A DNA stretch of 64,000 bases from Salinarimonas ramus (GTDB taxonomy: Bacteria > Pseudomonadota > Alphaproteobacteria > Rhizobiales > Beijerinckiaceae). A program made the position numbers and the translations under genes. The notes under the pieces were generated by a model that had not been told where the DNA came from, did no database searches, and saw nothing but the letters and a program-made list of their open reading frames with translations. Below are positions 48,173 to 56,853 of the stretch, one piece after another. The stretch covers positions 71,322 to 135,321 of the forward strand of contig NZ_BMMF01000006.1 in NCBI RefSeq assembly GCF_014645695.1. Reading direction: 5' to 3'. Positions within the stretch are counted from its first letter, which is position 1. Every line of letters starts with the position of its first letter.

Positions 48173-48918
48173 ACGCCCCGACGAACCCCGCCCCGGCCCT
48201 CGTCCTCGCGACGGACCTCGACGGCACCTTCCTCGGCGGCTCGGACGCGCAGCGCGCCGCCCTCTACGAGCAGCTCTCCGCCCGCGACGACGCGCTCCTC
48301 GTCTTCGTGACGGGTCGCGACATCGACTTCATCGCCGAGCTGATCGAGACGCCCGGCATGCCGCGCCCGCACTTCATCGTCGGCGACATCGGCACGTCGG
48401 TCTACGACGGCGTCTCGCTGAAGCCGTGGGAGGATTTCGAGGCGCCGATCCGCGCGGCCTGGGGAGACGCGGGCGAGCGCGTGCGCGCGCTCCTCGCCGA
48501 CGAGCCGGGCCTCACGATCCAGGACACGCCCTTCCGCTACCGCGTCAGCTACGATTACGACCCCGCGCACCTGACGCCAGCGAGCCGGGAGAAGGTGGAG
48601 GCGGCGGGCTTCGACTGCATCGTCTCCGCCGGGCGGTTCTTCGACGTGGTGCCCAAGGGCGTGAACAAGGGCACGACGCTTCGCCGCTTCGTCGAGACGC
48701 TGGGCCTCGACCCGCGCACGGTGCTCGCCGCCGGCGACACGATGAACGACTACGCCATGCTGGCGGAGGGCTTCAACGCCGTCGCCGTCGGCAATTCCGA
48801 GGAGCCGCTGGTGGACGCCATCCAGGGCCTCGGCCACGTCTACCACTCGCCCCATCCCGGCGCGGCCGGCATCGCCGACGCGCTGCGTCATTTCGAGCTT
48901 TCGGGAGAAACGGCATGA
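48169..48918 (+). CDS. HAD-IIB phosphatase, probable glucosylglycerol-phosphate phosphatase
   Basis: The 249-aa protein has the sucrose-phosphatase-like HAD pattern: 'LVLATDLDGTFLGGSDAQRA' (DxDGT), 'LVFVTGRDIDFIAELIETPG', 'PHFIVGDIGTSVYDG', 'VPKGVNKGTTLRRFVETLG' (K) and 'VLAAGDTMNDYAMLAEGFNA' (GDxxND). Placed between gpsA and a GT20 synthase and coupled to both by 4-base overlaps, it most likely removes phosphate from glucosylglycerol-phosphate. Sucrose- or mannosylfructose-phosphate are other options. Confidence 0.82.
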   Translation: MNAPTNPAPALVLATDLDGTFLGGSDAQRAALYEQLSARDDALLVFVTGRDIDFIAELIETPGMPRPHFIVGDIGTSVYDGVSLKPWEDFEAPIRAAWGDAGERVRALLADEPGLTIQDTPFRYRVSYDYDPAHLTPASREKVEAAGFDCIVSAGRFFDVVPKGVNKGTTLRRFVETLGLDPRTVLAAGDTMNDYAMLAEGFNAVAVGNSEEPLVDAIQGLGHVYHSPHPGAAGIADALRHFELSGETA

Positions 48919-50438
48919 GCGGATCGCCTCTCGTCATCGTCTACCATCGCCAGCCTCTCGAGGAGGTGATGGTCGACGGCAAGATCCACTACCGCACGAA
49001 CAAGAGCCCCAACGGCATCGTGCCCACGCTCAAGAGCTTCTTCAATCATCTGGGCGAGGAAGCCGGCTCCTGGGTCGCATGGAAGACGTTCGATCCGGAG
49101 GTCGGCGTCGACTTCGAGAAGGTCGTCACCGTGGAGGACCCGTTCGGCGACTACCGCGTCTCGCGGCTGCCGCTGACGAAGGAGCAGGTGGAGAGCTTCT
49201 ACCACGTCACCTCCAAGGAGGCGTTGTGGCCGATCCTGCACTCCTTCCCGGATCGCTACCGCTACGACAACGTGGATTGGGAGACGTTCCGCGAGGTGAA
49301 CCGCGCCTTCGCCGAGGCCGCCGCAGAGGAGGTCGCGGACGACGGGCTCGTGTGGGTGCACGACTACAACCTCTGGCTCGTGCCGCTCTACCTGCGCCGC
49401 ATCAAGCCCGACGTGAAGATCGCCTTCTTCCACCACACGCCCTTCCCCGGGCCGGACGTGTTCAACGTGCTGCCGTGGCGGCGCGAGATCGTGAACGCGC
49501 TCCTCGACTGCGATCTCGTCGGCTTCCACCTGCCGCGCTACGCCCGCAACTTCGCCGAGGTCGCCCGCTCGCTGATGGGCGCGACGATGGGCGAGGCGAT
49601 CCCGGTCGATCCGGTGCTGGCGACGCCCGGCATGGCGCTCTCCGAGCCCGACGTGCCCGAGAAGGTCACGTTCGAGGGCCGCGACGTGCTTCTCGGCGTG
49701 GCGCCGGTGGGCTGCAACGCCTCGCTCGTCGACTCGATCCTCGCGACCGAGGAGAACAAGGCCCTGCAAGCGCAGCTGCTCTCCGAGCTCGACGGGCGGC
49801 GCCTGATCATGACGGTCGGTCGCACGGACTACACGAAGGGCATGGTCGAGAGCCTGTGCGCCTTCGAGCGGCTGCTCGAGCGCCGTCCCGAGCTGATCGG
49901 CAAGGTCAAGATGCTCGCGACGTCGGTGCGCGCCGCCGCGCAGATGACCGTCTACGAGGGCACGCAGCGCGACATCGAAGGGCTGGTCGGGCGCATCAAC
50001 GGCCGCTTCTCGACGCTGGACTGGACGCCCGTCGTGCTGTTCGGCCAGGCGATCCCCTTCGAGAAGCTCGTCGCCTACTACGCCATCGCGGACGTGTGCC
50101 TCACGGCGCCGCTGCGCGACGGTCTCAACCTCGTCGCCAAGGAATACGTGGCCTCGAAGGCGGGCAATCCGGGCGTCCTCATCCTCTCGGAATTCGCCGG
50201 CTGCGCCGTCGAGCTGCCGCAGGCGATGCTGACCAACCCGTATTCCAACCGCTCGCTCGACAACGCGCTCGACACCGCGCTCGCCACGCCTCCGGAAGAG
50301 GCGGCGGCGGCGATGGCGGCCATGGCGAAGGAGGTCGCGACCTACGACCTCGGGCATTGGGCCGCCGTCACCCGCGAGCAGTTCACGAAGATCGACCGCG
50401 TGCGCGCCGGTGCGCGGCCGACGGAAGCCGCGGCGTAA
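48915..50438 (+). CDS. ggpS: GT20 glycosyltransferase, probable glucosylglycerol-phosphate synthase
   Basis: The 507-aa enzyme is related to trehalose-6-phosphate synthase: 'LVWVHDYNLWLVPLYLRRI', 'IAFFHHTPFPGPDVFNVLPW', 'VGRTDYTKGMVESLCAFERL' and 'APLRDGLNLVAKEYVASKAG'. GgpS would join ADP-glucose to glycerol-3-phosphate. The choice over OtsA rests on context: gpsA makes the acceptor and a SPP-like HAD removes the phosphate. The product is an osmolyte in salt-tolerant bacteria. The substrate has not been tested. Confidence 0.8.
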   Translation: MSGSPLVIVYHRQPLEEVMVDGKIHYRTNKSPNGIVPTLKSFFNHLGEEAGSWVAWKTFDPEVGVDFEKVVTVEDPFGDYRVSRLPLTKEQVESFYHVTSKEALWPILHSFPDRYRYDNVDWETFREVNRAFAEAAAEEVADDGLVWVHDYNLWLVPLYLRRIKPDVKIAFFHHTPFPGPDVFNVLPWRREIVNALLDCDLVGFHLPRYARNFAEVARSLMGATMGEAIPVDPVLATPGMALSEPDVPEKVTFEGRDVLLGVAPVGCNASLVDSILATEENKALQAQLLSELDGRRLIMTVGRTDYTKGMVESLCAFERLLERRPELIGKVKMLATSVRAAAQMTVYEGTQRDIEGLVGRINGRFSTLDWTPVVLFGQAIPFEKLVAYYAIADVCLTAPLRDGLNLVAKEYVASKAGNPGVLILSEFAGCAVELPQAMLTNPYSNRSLDNALDTALATPPEEAAAAMAAMAKEVATYDLGHWAAVTREQFTKIDRVRAGARPTEAAA

Positions 50439-50462
50439 GTCGCTGGAGCGCTCGCGGCGACG

Positions 50463-50490
50463 TTGCCGCGGGCGCGTTTCGGCGCTATGT
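50463..50490 (+). promoter_or_regulatory. Promoter-like box of structured RNA copy A
   Basis: TTGCCG (50463-50468), 16 bases, CTATGT (50485-50490). The same pair occurs before copy B, and both are followed by the shared TCGTGGAGTG about 5 bases later. CTATAT is the usual alphaproteobacterial -10. Confidence 0.5.
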
Positions 50491-50495
50491 TGCGT

Positions 50496-50755
50496 TCGTG
50501 GAGTGGAGGAGGAGAGTTTCCTCTCCCCCTCCTTTTCATCAGCCCAGCGCTATGCGGAAGACGAGGTTCCAGCTCGTCTTCCGCGTCCGGCGCAGGGTGA
50601 TGGACACGCTGATGCGTGGAAAGCCCCACATCATCGCACATCCTCCAACGATCGAGCGAGGCTGTCGCCCGCAGGCACCGGGAGCCGATCTCCCGGCACG
50701 GGACGCTGGCCCGTCCTTGGCGTTCCGCTCGATTGCGCGAGCGTAGCGGTTCTTG
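50496..50755 (+). ncRNA. Candidate structured RNA, copy A of a tandem pair
   Basis: No protein gene is credible here. The plus-strand transcript would fold into: hairpin 1 (50505-50532, 12-bp stem, loop UUUC), hairpin 2 GCGGAAGACGAG/CTCGTCTTCCGC (12 bp, 7-base loop, near 50553-50584), hairpin 3 (GATG-C-GTGG/CCAC-AT-CATC, near 50611-50635), then an exposed CATCCTCC (an anti-Shine-Dalgarno sequence), a domain closed by ATCGAGCG/CGCTCGAT with inner CCGGGAG/CTCCCGG, and a final CCGCT/AGCGG followed by TTCTT. Compared with copy B, changes fall in loops or are compensated. The opposite strand is also structured, so strand is inferred from promoter and tail. Confidence 0.5.
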
Positions 50756-50842
50756 CTCGGGGTTGCCAGATGTGAATTGCACTTCGGCGAGAATGCCGAC
50801 TTTCGATCTCCGCTTCGGCTGTGGGCTCGGCGCATTCCGACA

Positions 50843-50869
50843 TTGCCGCGGGAGCCGATCGTGCTATAT
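50843..50869 (+). promoter_or_regulatory. Promoter-like box of structured RNA copy B
   Basis: TTGCCG (50843-50848) and CTATAT (50864-50869, perfect consensus) are 15 bases apart, or 16 to the overlapping TATATT. The box is the counterpart of the copy A box at a 380-base offset. Confidence 0.5.
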
Positions 50870-50874
50870 TCGGG

Positions 50875-51134
50875 TCGTGGAGTGAGAGAGGAGGGTTTCC
50901 CCTCCTCTCCCGTTTCATCGCCCTAGCGCTAAGCGGAAGACGAGGGTGTAGCTCGTCTTCCGCGTCCAGCGCAGGGTGATGGACACGCTGATGCGTGGGA
51001 TGTCCCACTTCATCGCACATCCTCCAACGATCGAGCGAGGCTGTCGCCCGCAGGCACCGGGAGCCGATCTCCCGGTACGGGACGCTGACCCGTCCTTGGC
51101 GTTCCGCTCGATTGCAGAAACGTAGCGGTTCGAC
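50875..51134 (+). ncRNA. Candidate structured RNA, copy B of a tandem pair
   Basis: Copy B repeats copy A at a 379-380-base offset. Hairpin 1 (50884-50911) keeps a 12-bp stem and UUUC loop although several stem pairs differ on both sides from copy A. Hairpin 2 keeps its 12-bp stem with a different loop (GGTGTAG vs GTTCCAG). Hairpin 3 becomes GTGGG-ATGT-CCCAC. The anti-SD CATCCTCC and the domain after it are almost identical. Two changes in that domain (GGT...ACC against GGC...GCC) also preserve a possible pair. It ends 140 bases before prfC and could be a dosage pair of regulatory RNAs. Confidence 0.5.
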
Positions 51135-51275
51135 ACTCGCAGATCCAGCCGAAAGTGGCGTTTTCCGCGTTTTCTCGACCTTTCCGTTCATCTTCCCGGC
51201 AGAGCCGGATTTGCGTTTTGCCGCGTTCTGCCCCATCTGAGGCGTCACGTTTTCCCGAAAGCCGATCGTATCGCG

Positions 51276-52874
51276 ATGACCGACGCCGCACGCCCCGCCG
51301 CCGATCCCGTCTCGGCGCGCAGAACCTTCGCCATCATCTCGCACCCGGACGCCGGCAAGACGACGCTGACGGAAAAGCTCCTCCTGTTCGGCGGCGCGAT
51401 CCAGCTCGCCGGCGAGGTGAAGGCCAAGCGCAACCGCGTCTCCACGCGCTCGGACTGGATGGCCATCGAGAAGAGCCGCGGCATCTCCGTCGTCACCTCG
51501 GTGATGACGTTCGAGTACGGCGGGCACGTCTTCAACCTGCTCGACACGCCGGGCCACGAGGACTTCTCGGAGGACACCTACCGCACGCTCACCGCGGTGG
51601 ATTCCGCCGTGATGGTGATCGACGCGGCCAAGGGCATCGAGGCGCGCACGCGCAAGCTCTTCGAGGTCTGCCGCCTGCGCGACATCCCGATCGTCACCTT
51701 CGTCAACAAGATGGACCGCGAGACGCGCGACCCGTTCGATCTCCTCGACGAGATCGAGAAGACGCTCGCCCTCGACACCGCTCCGGTGAACTGGCCGATC
51801 GGCCGCGGGCGCTCCTTCGCCGGGACCTACGACCTCGTGCGCAGCACGGTCCGCGGCCTCGACGAGGAGGTCGTGCCCCGCAGCGTGTCGGGGCCCGACG
51901 ACCCGCTCTTCGACGAGCTCCTGCCCGATCCCGCCGAGCGCGCGACCTTTCGCGAGGAGGTGGAGCTCGCCCGCGAGGGGCTCAACGCCTTCGACCTCGC
52001 CGCCTTCCGCGAGGGGCACCTGACGCCGGTCTTCTTCGGCTCGGCGCTCAGGAATTACGGCGTGCGCGATCTCATCGACGCGCTCGGCGCCGTCGCGCCG
52101 CCGCCGCGTGCGCAGGATGCCGACGGGCGCGCGGTCGAGGCCGCGGAGCCGAAGATGACGGGCTTCGTCTTCAAGATCCAGGCGAACATGGACCCCAACC
52201 ACCGCGACCGCATCGCCTTCATGCGCGTGTGCTCGGGGAGGCTCCAGCGCGGCATGAAGGCGAAGCTCGTGCGCACCGGCAAGCCGATCACGCTGTCGGC
52301 GCCGCAATTCTTCTTCGCGCAGGATCGCGCGGTGGCGGACGAGGCCTTCGCCGGCGACGTCGTCGGCATTCCCAACCACGGCACGCTGCGGATCGGCGAC
52401 ACGCTCACCGAGGGCGAGGATCTCGTGTTTCGCGGCGTGCCGTCCTTCGCCCCCGAGATCATGCGGCGCGTGAAGCTCTCCGACGCCATGAAGGCGAAGA
52501 AGCTCAAGGAAGCGCTCCAGCAGCTCGCCGAGGAGGGCGTCGTCCAGCTCTTCGTGCCGCACGACGGCTCGGGCGCAATCGTCGGCGTCGTCGGCGCGCT
52601 GCAGCTCGACGTGCTCAAGGAGCGGCTCCAGGCGGAATATTCGCTGCCGATCGACTACGAGCAGACCCGCTTCTCCGTGTGCCGCTGGATCGCGTCGGAG
52701 GACGAGCGCAAGCTCGACGAGTTCATGAACGCCAATCGCTCGGCCATGGCGGACGACCTCGACGGCGCGCCGGTCTTCCTCGCACCCTCGCCCTTCTCGC
52801 TACGCTACGACGAGGAGCGCTGGCCGCAGATCCGCTTCACGGACATCAAGGACTACCAGAAGAGGGCCGCCTGA
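51276..52874 (+). CDS. prfC: Peptide chain release factor 3
   Basis: RF3 is the GTPase that recycles RF1/RF2 from ribosomes. The 532-aa protein has G1 'ISHPDAGKTTLTEKLLLFGG', the RF3 switch 'DWMAIEKSRGISVVTSVMTF', G3 'LLDTPGHEDFSEDTYRTL', G4 'VTFVNKMDRETRDP', and domain II-III features including 'MTGFVFKIQANMDPNHRDRI'. Length is typical. It converges on murD with 9 bp between the stops, an unusual place for prfC. Confidence 0.96.
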   Translation: MTDAARPAADPVSARRTFAIISHPDAGKTTLTEKLLLFGGAIQLAGEVKAKRNRVSTRSDWMAIEKSRGISVVTSVMTFEYGGHVFNLLDTPGHEDFSEDTYRTLTAVDSAVMVIDAAKGIEARTRKLFEVCRLRDIPIVTFVNKMDRETRDPFDLLDEIEKTLALDTAPVNWPIGRGRSFAGTYDLVRSTVRGLDEEVVPRSVSGPDDPLFDELLPDPAERATFREEVELAREGLNAFDLAAFREGHLTPVFFGSALRNYGVRDLIDALGAVAPPPRAQDADGRAVEAAEPKMTGFVFKIQANMDPNHRDRIAFMRVCSGRLQRGMKAKLVRTGKPITLSAPQFFFAQDRAVADEAFAGDVVGIPNHGTLRIGDTLTEGEDLVFRGVPSFAPEIMRRVKLSDAMKAKKLKEALQQLAEEGVVQLFVPHDGSGAIVGVVGALQLDVLKERLQAEYSLPIDYEQTRFSVCRWIASEDERKLDEFMNANRSAMADDLDGAPVFLAPSPFSLRYDEERWPQIRFTDIKDYQKRAA

Positions 52875-52883
52875 GGCGCTTGC

Positions 52884-54269
52884 TCAGGGAAGGGCGGCGA
52901 CGAGCGCCTTGAAACGCTCGCCGCGCTCCTCGAAGTTCCGGAACTGGTCGTAGGAGGCGCAGGCCGGGGAGAACAGGACGACCTCGTCCTCCCCCGTCGC
53001 CGCCGCGTCCGCGGCCGCGCGCGCCACCGCGACGTCCAGCGTGCCGCAGCGCTCGAACGGGACGTGCCCCTCCAGCGTCGCCGCGAACGCCTCCGTCGCC
53101 GCCCCGATGAGGTAGGCCTTGGCGATCTTGCCGAAATGCGGGGCGAGCGCCGAGATGCCGCCGGCCTTCGGCTTGCCGCCGAGGATCCAGTGGACGCGCT
53201 CGAACGCGGCGAGCGCCACCTCGGTCGATTTGGCGTTGGTCGCCTTCGAATCGTTGACGAAGCGCACCCGCCCGCGCGTCCCCGCCTGCTCCATGCGGTG
53301 CGCGAGGCCGGGGAAGGTGCGCACGCCCGCGCGGATCGCCTCGGGCGGCACGCCCGCGAGCCAGGCGGCGGCGCAGGCGAAGGCGGCGTTCTGCGCGTTG
53401 TGGCGCCCGCGCAGGCTCTCCACGCCCTCGATGTCGGCGAGCACGAGCGCCTCTTCCAGCGTCTCCCCGGCATTGCGTGCGCGGATCTCGCGGCCGAGCG
53501 CGAAAAAGCCCCACGGGCGCTCGCCCTGCGCCGAGACCGGGTAGACGTCCGCCCCCTCGCGCTGCGAGAGACGCTTGCCGATGGCGTTCGTCGGATCGTC
53601 GTCGACGCCGACCAGCGCCGTGCGCGCGCCTGCGACGAGGCGCTCCTTGATGGCGGCGTAGTCCTCGAGCGTGCCGTGGCGATCGAGATGATCAGGCGTG
53701 ATGTTGATGAGGCAGCCGATCGTCGGATCGATGGAGGGCGTCAGGTCGATCTGGAAGGAGGAGACCTCGACCACGTGCACCCGCTCGTCCGAGGGCGGGG
53801 GGAGGTCGAGGATCGGCGTGCCGATGTTCCCGCCCATGGCGACCTCGATGCCGGCCTCGCGCAGGATGTGGGCGAGGAGCGCGGTCGTCGTCGACTTCCC
53901 GTTCGTGCCGGTGATGGAGATGAAGGGCGCGTCGGGCGCGCTCCGGCGGCGCTCGCGGCAGAACAGCTCGATGTCGCCGATGATCTCGATGCCGGCGGCC
54001 TTCGCGCGCTCCACCGTCCAGTGCGGGGCGGGGTGGGTGAGGGGCACGCCCGGCGAGAGCACGAGGGCGGCGTAGGCCGACCAGTCCGCGCTCGCGAGGT
54101 CGACGACCGGCACACCCGCGGCGGCCGCCTCGTCGCGCTTGGCCTGCGCGTCGTCCCAGGCGGCGACGATCGCACCGCCGGCGACGAGCGCCTTCGCCGT
54201 GGCGAGCCCCGAGCCCCCGAGGCCGAAGAGGGCGACCGTCCGCCCCGAGAAGGTGGTGGCGGGCGTCAT
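52884..54269 (-). CDS. murD: UDP-N-acetylmuramoylalanine--D-glutamate ligase
   Basis: MurD adds D-Glu to UDP-MurNAc-L-Ala. The 461-aa protein has '[20 protein letters not shown]', the ATP loop '[20 protein letters not shown]', '[10 protein letters not shown]', '[20 protein letters not shown]' and '[15 protein letters not shown]', '[11 protein letters not shown]'. It is the last gene of the cluster here; the usual next gene ftsW is missing and prfC faces it from the other strand. Confidence 0.97.
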   Translation of the reverse strand: MTPATTFSGRTVALFGLGGSGLATAKALVAGGAIVAAWDDAQAKRDEAAAAGVPVVDLASADWSAYAALVLSPGVPLTHPAPHWTVERAKAAGIEIIGDIELFCRERRRSAPDAPFISITGTNGKSTTTALLAHILREAGIEVAMGGNIGTPILDLPPPSDERVHVVEVSSFQIDLTPSIDPTIGCLINITPDHLDRHGTLEDYAAIKERLVAGARTALVGVDDDPTNAIGKRLSQREGADVYPVSAQGERPWGFFALGREIRARNAGETLEEALVLADIEGVESLRGRHNAQNAAFACAAAWLAGVPPEAIRAGVRTFPGLAHRMEQAGTRGRVRFVNDSKATNAKSTEVALAAFERVHWILGGKPKAGGISALAPHFGKIAKAYLIGAATEAFAATLEGHVPFERCGTLDVAVARAAADAAATGEDEVVLFSPACASYDQFRNFEERGERFKALVAALP

Positions 54270-54282
54270 GGCGATCGTCCCC

Positions 54283-55368
54283 TCAGCGCAGCTTGAGCGT
54301 GGCGAGCCCGACCATGGCGAGCACGACGGCGATGATCCAGAAGCGGATCACCACCTGCGGCTCCGTCCACCCGAGCTGCTCGAAATGGTGGTGGATCGGC
54401 GCCATCTTGAAGACGCGCCGTCCCGTGAGCTTGAAGGACACGACCTGGATGATGACCGAGGCCGCCTCGAGCACGAAGAGGCCGCCGACGATGGCGAGCA
54501 CGATCTCGTGCTTCGTCGCCACCGCGATCGTGCCGAGCAGCCCGCCGAGCGCGAGCGAGCCCGTGTCGCCCATGAAGACCTGCGCGGGCGGCGCGTTGAA
54601 CCACAGGAAGCCGAGCCCCGCGCCGATGAGCGCCCCGCAGATCACGGCGAGCTCGCCCGTTCCTGGCACGAAGTGGATCTGCAGGTAGTTGGCGAAGATG
54701 GCGTTGCCGACGAGATAGGCGATGAAGCCGAAGCTCGCGGTGGCGATCATCACCGGCACGATGGCGAGGCCGTCGAGACCGTCCGTCAGGTTCACCGCGT
54801 TGCCGGCGCCGACGATGACGATCGCGCCGAAGATCACGTAGAACCAGCCGAGGTTCAGCAGCACGTCCTTCAGGAAGGGCAGAGCGAGGTGGTTCGCGAG
54901 CGCCGGCGTCGAGGCGTAGGCGATGGCGACGACGGCGGCACCCGCGATCAGCGCCTCGATGGCGAGGCGCGAGCGGCCCGAGAAGCCCTTGTGGGACTGC
55001 TTCGTCACCTTGAGATAATCGTCGTAGAAGCCGATGGCGCCGAAGCCCACCGTGACGAAGAGCACGACCCAGACGTAGGCGTTCTCGAGATCCGCCCAGA
55101 GCAGCGTCGAGACGATGAGGCCGGCGAGGATCATCAGCCCGCCCATCGTCGGCGTGCCGCGCTTGGTGAGCAGGTGCGACTGGGGGCCGTCCTCGCGGAT
55201 CGGCTGGCCCTTGCCCTGGCGCATGCGCAGGGCCGCGATGATCGCGGGGCCGAACCAGAACACGAAGAGGAAGCCCGTCGCCGTCGCCATCCCCGTTCGG
55301 AAGGTGATGTAGCGCAGGACGTTGAGCAGGCCGAGCGTGTCGGAGAATTCGGAGAGCCAGACGAGCAT
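54283..55368 (-). CDS. mraY: Phospho-N-acetylmuramoyl-pentapeptide-transferase
   Basis: MraY makes lipid I by moving phospho-MurNAc-pentapeptide to undecaprenyl phosphate. The 361-aa membrane enzyme has about 10 helices, '[13 protein letters not shown]', the catalytic '[20 protein letters not shown]', '[20 protein letters not shown]' and '[20 protein letters not shown]'. It sits 13 bp before murD and 9 bp after murF. Confidence 0.97.
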   Translation of the reverse strand: MLVWLSEFSDTLGLLNVLRYITFRTGMATATGFLFVFWFGPAIIAALRMRQGKGQPIREDGPQSHLLTKRGTPTMGGLMILAGLIVSTLLWADLENAYVWVVLFVTVGFGAIGFYDDYLKVTKQSHKGFSGRSRLAIEALIAGAAVVAIAYASTPALANHLALPFLKDVLLNLGWFYVIFGAIVIVGAGNAVNLTDGLDGLAIVPVMIATASFGFIAYLVGNAIFANYLQIHFVPGTGELAVICGALIGAGLGFLWFNAPPAQVFMGDTGSLALGGLLGTIAVATKHEIVLAIVGGLFVLEAASVIIQVVSFKLTGRRVFKMAPIHHHFEQLGWTEPQVVIRFWIIAVVLAMVGLATLKLR

Positions 55369-55377
55369 GGGAACGGG

Positions 55378-56853
55378 TTATCCTCGGCCCGCCGCCTGGG
55401 CGGCCGCGGGAGGCGTTGCGGTCTTCGCTGCGGCCTCGCTATAGCGCTCCTCGATCGCCTTGACGATTCTTTCCGTGCGCACCCCGCGCGATCCCTTGAT
55501 CATCACGATGTCGCCCGGCCGGAGCGCGCCGAGGACGGTGGGCGCCAGCGCATCCGAGGTCTCGGCCCAGCCGCCGCGGCGCTCGGGCGGGAGGGCGCCG
55601 TGGAGGCCTTTCATCAGCGGACCCGCGGTGAAGACGAGATCGATGCCGGCGGAGAGCGCGACGCCCGCGATCTCCCGGTGCTGGCGCGGCCCGTCGGGGC
55701 CGAGCTCGAGCATGTCGCCGAGAACGGCGATGCGCCGCCCGCGCCAGGGCAGCTCCATCTGCCCGAGCGTCTCCAGCGCTGCGCGCACGGAGGCGGGGTT
55801 GGCGTTGTAGCTCTCGTCGACGAGGGTGATCGTGCCGCCCGGCACGGCGAGATCCTTGCGGGCGCCGCGCCCCGCGGGCGGGTCGACGTCGCCCAGCGCG
55901 AGCGCGCTCAGCGCCACGTCGACGCCGAGCGCCTTGGCGGCGGCGACGAGGGCCAGCGAATTGAGAGCGATGTGCCGGCCCGCCATGCCGATGCGATAGG
56001 CGAGGCGCTCGCCCAGCACCCGGGCGTCGACGATGGAGAGGTCGGGCTTCGTCACGATGGTGACGGCGCGCACGTCCGCCCGCTCGTCCTCGCCGAAGGT
56101 GAGGATGCGCCCGGCATCGCTGGCCGAGGCGAGCATCGTCAGGCGTTCGCAGAAGGGATTGTCGCGGTTGATCACGGCGACGCCTCCGGGCTCGAGGCCG
56201 AGGAAGATCTCGCCCTTGGCGTCGGCGATGCCGCGGATGTCGCGGAAGTTCTCGATGTGCACGGCTTCCACCGTCGTCACGATGGCGACGTGCGGGCGCA
56301 CCATGCGCGAGAGCGGCGCGATCTCGCCCGCGTGGTTCATGCCGATCTCGAAGATTCCGAACTCGGTGTCCGCCGGCATGCGGGCGAGCGTCAGCGGGAC
56401 GCCCCAATGATTGTTGTAGGACGCCGCGGCCGCGTGCGCGCGGCCCGAGCGCGAGAGCGCGAGGCGCAGCGCCTCCTTCGAGCCGGTCTTGCCGACCGAC
56501 CCCGTGATCGCGACGATCTTCGCCCGCGTGCGCGCCCGCGCCGCGCGGCCGAGCCGCTCGAGCCCGCGCAGCGTGTCCTCCACCGCCAGAAGCGGGCCAT
56601 GGCCCGCCAGCGTCTCGGCGCGATCGTGCGCGACGAGCGCCGCGGCGGCGCCCTTGGCGAAGGCCTGGGCGACGTAGTCGTGCCCGTCGTTGGTCTCGCC
56701 GACGATGGCGACGAAGAGGTCGCCCGGCTCCAGCGTGCGGGTGTCGATGGAGACGCCCGTGATGCGCGCCGGCGGCGTGCCGTGCGGGATGGCGCCGGTG
56801 GCGGCGCGGGCATCCTCGCCCGTCCAGAGCGGTGGGGCGGTCTCGGTCGTCAT
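55378..56853 (-). CDS. murF: UDP-N-acetylmuramoyl-tripeptide--D-alanyl-D-alanine ligase
   Basis: MurF adds D-Ala-D-Ala to the precursor. The 491-aa protein has 'ISIDTRTLEPGDLFVAIVGE'-like 'VSIDTRTLEPGDLFVAIVGE', the ATP loop 'ITGSVGKTGSKEALRLAL', 'NNHWGVPLTLARMPADTEFG', 'EIGMNHAGEIAPLSRMVRPH' and 'LVDESYNANPASVRAALETL'. Its ATG overlaps the murE stop (ATGA), so translation is coupled. Confidence 0.97.
   Translation of the reverse strand: MTTETAPPLWTGEDARAATGAIPHGTPPARITGVSIDTRTLEPGDLFVAIVGETNDGHDYVAQAFAKGAAAALVAHDRAETLAGHGPLLAVEDTLRGLERLGRAARARTRAKIVAITGSVGKTGSKEALRLALSRSGRAHAAAASYNNHWGVPLTLARMPADTEFGIFEIGMNHAGEIAPLSRMVRPHVAIVTTVEAVHIENFRDIRGIADAKGEIFLGLEPGGVAVINRDNPFCERLTMLASASDAGRILTFGEDERADVRAVTIVTKPDLSIVDARVLGERLAYRIGMAGRHIALNSLALVAAAKALGVDVALSALALGDVDPPAGRGARKDLAVPGGTITLVDESYNANPASVRAALETLGQMELPWRGRRIAVLGDMLELGPDGPRQHREIAGVALSAGIDLVFTAGPLMKGLHGALPPERRGGWAETSDALAPTVLGALRPGDIVMIKGSRGVRTERIVKAIEERYSEAAAKTATPPAAAQAAGRG

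Noticed and set aside
50915-51013. 32-codon reading frame on the minus strand (and its 31-codon counterpart at 50539-50634) with an excellent GGAGG ribosome site
   Set aside because: The 'SD' is the complement of the anti-SD motif. Many codons differ in amino acid between copies and changes follow hairpin loops, so RNA structure explains conservation better. It remains an alternative to test by ribosome profiling.
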